Positions 60,798 to 64,000 of a DNA stretch of 64,000 bases are shown here, in pieces. Within the stretch, counting starts at the first letter, position 1; every line of letters begins with the position of its first letter. The stretch covers positions 1 through 64,000 of the forward strand of contig JBEVJC010000024.1 of NCBI GenBank assembly GCA_040510375.1, in the 5' to 3' direction. A program made the translations under genes and the position numbers. The notes beneath the pieces were generated by a model. It was not told the DNA's origin and did no database searches. It saw nothing but the letters and a program-made list of their open reading frames with translations. Source of the DNA: JBEVJC01 sp040510375 (GTDB lineage: Bacteria > Bacteroidota > Bacteroidia > Chitinophagales > Chitinophagaceae).

Positions 60798-61871
60798 CTA
60801 TTTCACCACCGCAGTGATACCTGCAGCAGAGTTCGCAATCCTGACCGCAATATCCTGCCAGTTATAATACTGGAACGTGCGATCATCACTCATCGCCACA
60901 AACAAACCTTGCGGATAACCGGGCAGTGCCACATTGGTTACCTCACTGCCATCACTCTGATGGGTTGAGACAGGGACTGCAGCTAAACGATCATGCTGGT
61001 TGGGATTGCCGGCCTCTCCTTCCCTTCTGTAAACATTAAATGTATTGGCCGACTGATCAGATACAAGGATATATCCCTTTCCTTCAGCAGTTTTATAAAT
61101 GGAGATACCCTCATTGTCTTCCCGGAAATGACCCTGGCCAAATAACGCCAGCTCCTCATCACCTTTTGAAGGATCAGCGTAATATTTCCGGATGCCAAAT
61201 TGCTCATCCGAATAATACACATATCCGAGCTCATTATCAACCGCAATCGATTCGATTTCTTTTTTACCACTATACTGACCAAAACGGCGAATGGGTTTCA
61301 TGAAAAGTTTACCATTCTCCTCTCCCAACTGGTATTGCCAGAGGTAACTGCTGGTTGGACCCGACTTCCTCCCCACAATGAGTTGCACAATTGAAGTACC
61401 CGGAGGCTGGTACACCGCAATTCCCATAGGCTGTCGCTCGGTTTCATCCTGGAAAACAGGAAGCCCGCCTCCATCAACTTCCAACAGGTCGGGCAGCGAA
61501 TAAAACCGGAGACTACTGGTCCCGCGTTCGGTACAGATAGCGAGATCCACCAAACGATCACCCAATTTAAAACCATAGGCAATATCTACATTATTGGGTC
61601 GCTGAAGGCCAACCACCTTCCGCACAATCTTTCCCTTAAGATCATAAGCATACAAACCACCACCGGTTTCCTTATCCGTCCCAATCACCAGACTTGCAGC
61701 CGGATCTGCTTTGTTTATCCAGATTGCCGGGTCATCCGTGTCGAAACCGGATTTTTCAGTAATCACGGTTGGTTTAACGGCATCCGCACTTACACTGGCA
61801 CGCTGCGATGGTTTGCAAGCTGCCATGAAAAACAATCCTATCACTAAAAAACGCATACCTATCTTTTCCAT
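60798..61871 (-). CDS. Beta-propeller phytase lipoprotein
   Basis: This 357-residue protein hydrolyses phytate in the BPP family. It has a lipoprotein signal ...GLFFMAAC (Cys19) and the propeller blades DDPAIWINKADPAASLVIGT, GLYAYDLKGKIVRKVVGLQR, PNNVDIAYGFKLGDRLVDLA, SIAVDNELGYVYYSDEQFGI and REDNEGISIYKTAEGKGYIL. The acidic residues for calcium binding are in place. It starts 2 bp after the stop of the TonB-dependent receptor gene, so both are one operon for uptake of phosphate or inositol phosphates. Confidence 0.92.
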   Translation of the reverse strand: MEKIGMRFLVIGLFFMAACKPSQRASVSADAVKPTVITEKSGFDTDDPAIWINKADPAASLVIGTDKETGGGLYAYDLKGKIVRKVVGLQRPNNVDIAYGFKLGDRLVDLAICTERGTSSLRFYSLPDLLEVDGGGLPVFQDETERQPMGIAVYQPPGTSIVQLIVGRKSGPTSSYLWQYQLGEENGKLFMKPIRRFGQYSGKKEIESIAVDNELGYVYYSDEQFGIRKYYADPSKGDEELALFGQGHFREDNEGISIYKTAEGKGYILVSDQSANTFNVYRREGEAGNPNQHDRLAAVPVSTHQSDGSEVTNVALPGYPQGLFVAMSDDRTFQYYNWQDIAVRIANSAAGITAVVK

Positions 61872-61873
61872 TA

Positions 61874-64000
61874 TTATTTACTCAGGTCAAATTTAACACC
61901 CAGATTGAACCTTGGACCATAATATTCCAATTGCGCGGTACGGTCTTTCGAACCCTGGTAATAACGAAGCGGCTGGTTGGTCAGGTTATTTGCTTCACCA
62001 AACACCCTCCACCTGGTGGTAAATGCATATGAAGCATTGGCATCCAGGAAAAACTGCTTGCTGTAATAACGATCAGAGAAACTATCACTGTTATAACCCG
62101 CGTCATCACTGTCATCCACATAAGATGATGTATAGTTCCCTGAAACCCGCACGTTGAATTTTTTATTTTCAAAACTCACCGATGCGTTAAATATATGGGG
62201 AGCAGCACCAGGTAATTTCACATTACTCCGGATCAGTTCGCCTGTTTCAGGATCAAAAATACCAGTGGTTTTTGAATGGGTATACGTGTAGTTAAGATAA
62301 ATACCAAGTCCTTTCCAGATCCCTGGAAGGAAATCAAGCTGACGCTGCAATGCTACTTCGAGACCGTATACAGTAGCTCCATCGCCATTCCTGCGCTGGG
62401 TAAACTCATAGGTGTCGTCATCCCCTATCGGATTTTCAATACCAGGATATGCCGCAGCAAATTCATCACGGGTATAAGCCGGATCAATATAAGTATAAAA
62501 GAACTTGTCGAGTTTTTTATAGAATACTCCACCGGAAATCAATCCCACCGACTTGAAATATTTTTCTGTCATCAGGTCAAGGTTAGTAGATTTAACCGGC
62601 TCGAGTGTTGGGTTTCCAACGGAGATTTCATTATCCGAAGGTTTGATATTGAAATAAGGGACAAGATCATAGTACTTGGGACGAGCCAGCGTATTGGTCC
62701 ATGCCGCCTTTATTACAAATGAACCGGATAATTTGTATTTCAGGTTAATGTTTGGTAACACATCCGTATAATTATTCTTCAGGTTGGCCTGGCCTTTTAA
62801 CAGCTCTTCGTCTTCAATGATATTACCGGTATAATCAAGAGAGGTATGTTCCACTCGCACCCCGATATTCGCCGATAATTTTTCAGTAAAATCCTGGTTC
62901 AGGCTGAGGTACCCGGCGCTGATTGTTTCTTTTGCTTTGAAATTCCCGGCAAGGTATTCATCTGGTTTGTCCTCCTGTTCGTACAGGGCCGGATTGGTAA
63001 AGTCGAGGTTACCGAGGTAACGCGGATTAATGAACTGACCTGCTATATATTTTTTACCTGCATAAAAAGAAGTACTGCTTCTGTTGATCAATGGAAGCGA
63101 AGTGATATTGTCGATCTCATTGATTGGTTCGTATTCAAAGAAGTTATTATTACGTTCCTTTTTCTTATTCCGGAGACGGGCACCAAATTTCAGGAAACCT
63201 GGTTGGCCATACACCAGTGACAGAGGAACCTCGAAGTTCAGTTTCGCATTTACATCCCGCTCAAACTGATCCTGGAACTGTTCAGTGAGTTCATCCAGAT
63301 TGGTATAATCATTCAATGAAGTGTTATCATATAAGATGGGGAACCTGGTATTGGAGATGTCCTGCGTAACATCGATATCTTCCTGTCCAAGGGCGATATA
63401 ACGCTCGTGGGGGCGTTTCTCCGAAGCCTTTGCATACTGGATACTCCAGTTTGTCCTGATCCTGCCAAACAGGTGATCACCTCTTAAAGCAAGGTTCCTT
63501 ACGCGCTGGTCTTCCAGTCGGCGATTTGCATTGCGGCCATTATCAAGACCTCCCTTGGTCTGACGCAGGACTTCACCGTTGGAATAACCGGTAATATTTC
63601 CAGCTGCATCATATTGGAGATCGTCAGCATAATCTTCCGGATCACCCTTGTATCTGTGACGAAGACGGAAACGGTTTTCCTTATCATCGCGCCAGTTGTA
63701 ATTACCATTAAGCGTAATAGTATGCACCGGACTGATTTTGTAATCGAGACTCAGTGAAGCACTGCGACGGATCCGGAGTTCATCATAAACACGGAGATCA
63801 TGATCACTTACAAAAGTTTTTCCGTTTTCATCCTTACTCCACACAGCTTCCACATTGTCCGAACCAAATTTGTTGCGATTATACGAGCCACTGAAAACAA
63901 ATCCAAGTTTATTATGGGCAAAACGGTTACCCACCACCACATTGGCTGTTCCCATGAAACCATTGTCGCGGATCGGATTATAACCGCCAGCGAGAGTACC
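61874..64000 (-). CDS. TonB-dependent outer-membrane receptor, C-terminal 708 residues (runs off right edge)
   Basis: The frame is open from the right edge to the stop at 61874. It covers the second part of a TonB-dependent receptor barrel: FSGSYNRNKFGSDNVEAVWS, YKISPVHTITLNGNYNWRDD, AGYLSLNQDFTEKLSANIGV, VLPNINLKYKLSGSFVIKAA, AWTNTLARPKYYDLVPYFNI and the closing LRYYQGSKDRTAQLEYYGPR and FNLGVKFDLSK. The N-terminal plug and signal peptide lie outside the window. It is co-directional and nearly contiguous with the phytase gene, suggesting import of phytate-derived ligands (inference). Confidence 0.93.
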   Translation of the reverse strand, partial: GTLAGGYNPIRDNGFMGTANVVVGNRFAHNKLGFVFSGSYNRNKFGSDNVEAVWSKDENGKTFVSDHDLRVYDELRIRRSASLSLDYKISPVHTITLNGNYNWRDDKENRFRLRHRYKGDPEDYADDLQYDAAGNITGYSNGEVLRQTKGGLDNGRNANRRLEDQRVRNLALRGDHLFGRIRTNWSIQYAKASEKRPHERYIALGQEDIDVTQDISNTRFPILYDNTSLNDYTNLDELTEQFQDQFERDVNAKLNFEVPLSLVYGQPGFLKFGARLRNKKKERNNNFFEYEPINEIDNITSLPLINRSSTSFYAGKKYIAGQFINPRYLGNLDFTNPALYEQEDKPDEYLAGNFKAKETISAGYLSLNQDFTEKLSANIGVRVEHTSLDYTGNIIEDEELLKGQANLKNNYTDVLPNINLKYKLSGSFVIKAAWTNTLARPKYYDLVPYFNIKPSDNEISVGNPTLEPVKSTNLDLMTEKYFKSVGLISGGVFYKKLDKFFYTYIDPAYTRDEFAAAYPGIENPIGDDDTYEFTQRRNGDGATVYGLEVALQRQLDFLPGIWKGLGIYLNYTYTHSKTTGIFDPETGELIRSNVKLPGAAPHIFNASVSFENKKFNVRVSGNYTSSYVDDSDDAGYNSDSFSDRYYSKQFFLDANASYAFTTRWRVFGEANNLTNQPLRYYQGSKDRTAQLEYYGPRFNLGVKFDLSK

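Noticed and set aside
1..64000. tRNA, rRNA, CRISPR arrays, insertion sequences, phage genes
   Set aside because: None was found by reading both strands: no clover-leaf gene ends, no regular spacer repeats and no transposase-like proteins.

Overview
The window looks like a chromosomal stretch of a member of the Bacteroidota, most likely a Chitinophagaceae-type organism. The evidence is the dense use of lipoboxes, a C-terminal type IX secretion (T9SS) sorting domain, a TonB-dependent receptor, DUF4397 and fasciclin proteins, a reporter-type hybrid sensor and a UpxY-like NusG paralogue. This placement is inference from gene content. No rRNA, tRNA, CRISPR array, insertion sequence or phage module was seen.

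Region 1 (1-21 kb) is an exopolysaccharide/capsule locus. Reading leftwards from about 16.46 kb, it carries a Wza-like export lipoprotein, a Wzc-like co-polymerase/tyrosine kinase, a Wzx-like flippase, a polymerase-like membrane protein, four glycosyltransferases, a WcaF-like acetyltransferase, a Wzi-like outer-membrane protein, an SGNH hydrolase, a PAS-LuxR regulator and the start of GDP-mannose 4,6-dehydratase. Many of these genes overlap or nearly touch, so a long operon is likely. A degenerate NusG/UpxY-like antiterminator sits inside the locus on the opposite strand. An 835-bp control region separates the locus from a divergent arm with a WcaI-like transferase, a GT2 transferase and a GT39-like membrane protein.

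Region 2 (21.1-25.8 kb) is a tight five-gene leftward cluster built around a C70/AvrRpt2-like papain-fold cysteine protease, with four proteins I do not recognise: a coiled-coil/membrane protein, a small soluble protein, an outer-membrane barrel-like protein and a K/S-rich protein. This is the best candidate here for an undescribed system.

Region 3 (25.9-28.9 kb) is a damage-tolerance operon: umuD, a umuC-type Y-family polymerase, an unknown 166-residue protein and an SRAP (YedK/HMCES) abasic-site protein. It is followed by a divergent AAA/DUF4143 ATPase with an unusual four-half-site operator just before its start.

Region 4 (30.5-41.7 kb, echoed at 55.0-59.2 kb) is AT-rich and holds many small leftward genes: lipoproteins, a SUKH-like protein, an LRR protein, a MORN/YwqK-like protein and short unknowns. 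It resembles an orphan immunity-gene island. At least three genes are broken: one in-frame stop and two frameshifts. Two lipoproteins at 55.1 and 57.8 kb are paralogues. Inside region 4 sits an ordinary stress/regulatory block: a zincin-like secreted protein, an AraC regulator, and an ArsR-SRPBCC-DoxX-YdeI operon with a palindromic operator.

Region 5 (41.9-54.9 kb) is mixed: OsmC, a large GEVED/T9SS surface protein, an outer-membrane barrel, DUF4397 and fasciclin proteins, TreY without TreZ, a 1000-residue sensor kinase, a VOC protein, an SDR-like protein and a DUF4291 protein. Region 6 (59.4-64 kb) has a DinB-like protein, a small exported peptide, and a beta-propeller phytase next to a TonB-dependent receptor that runs off the right edge.
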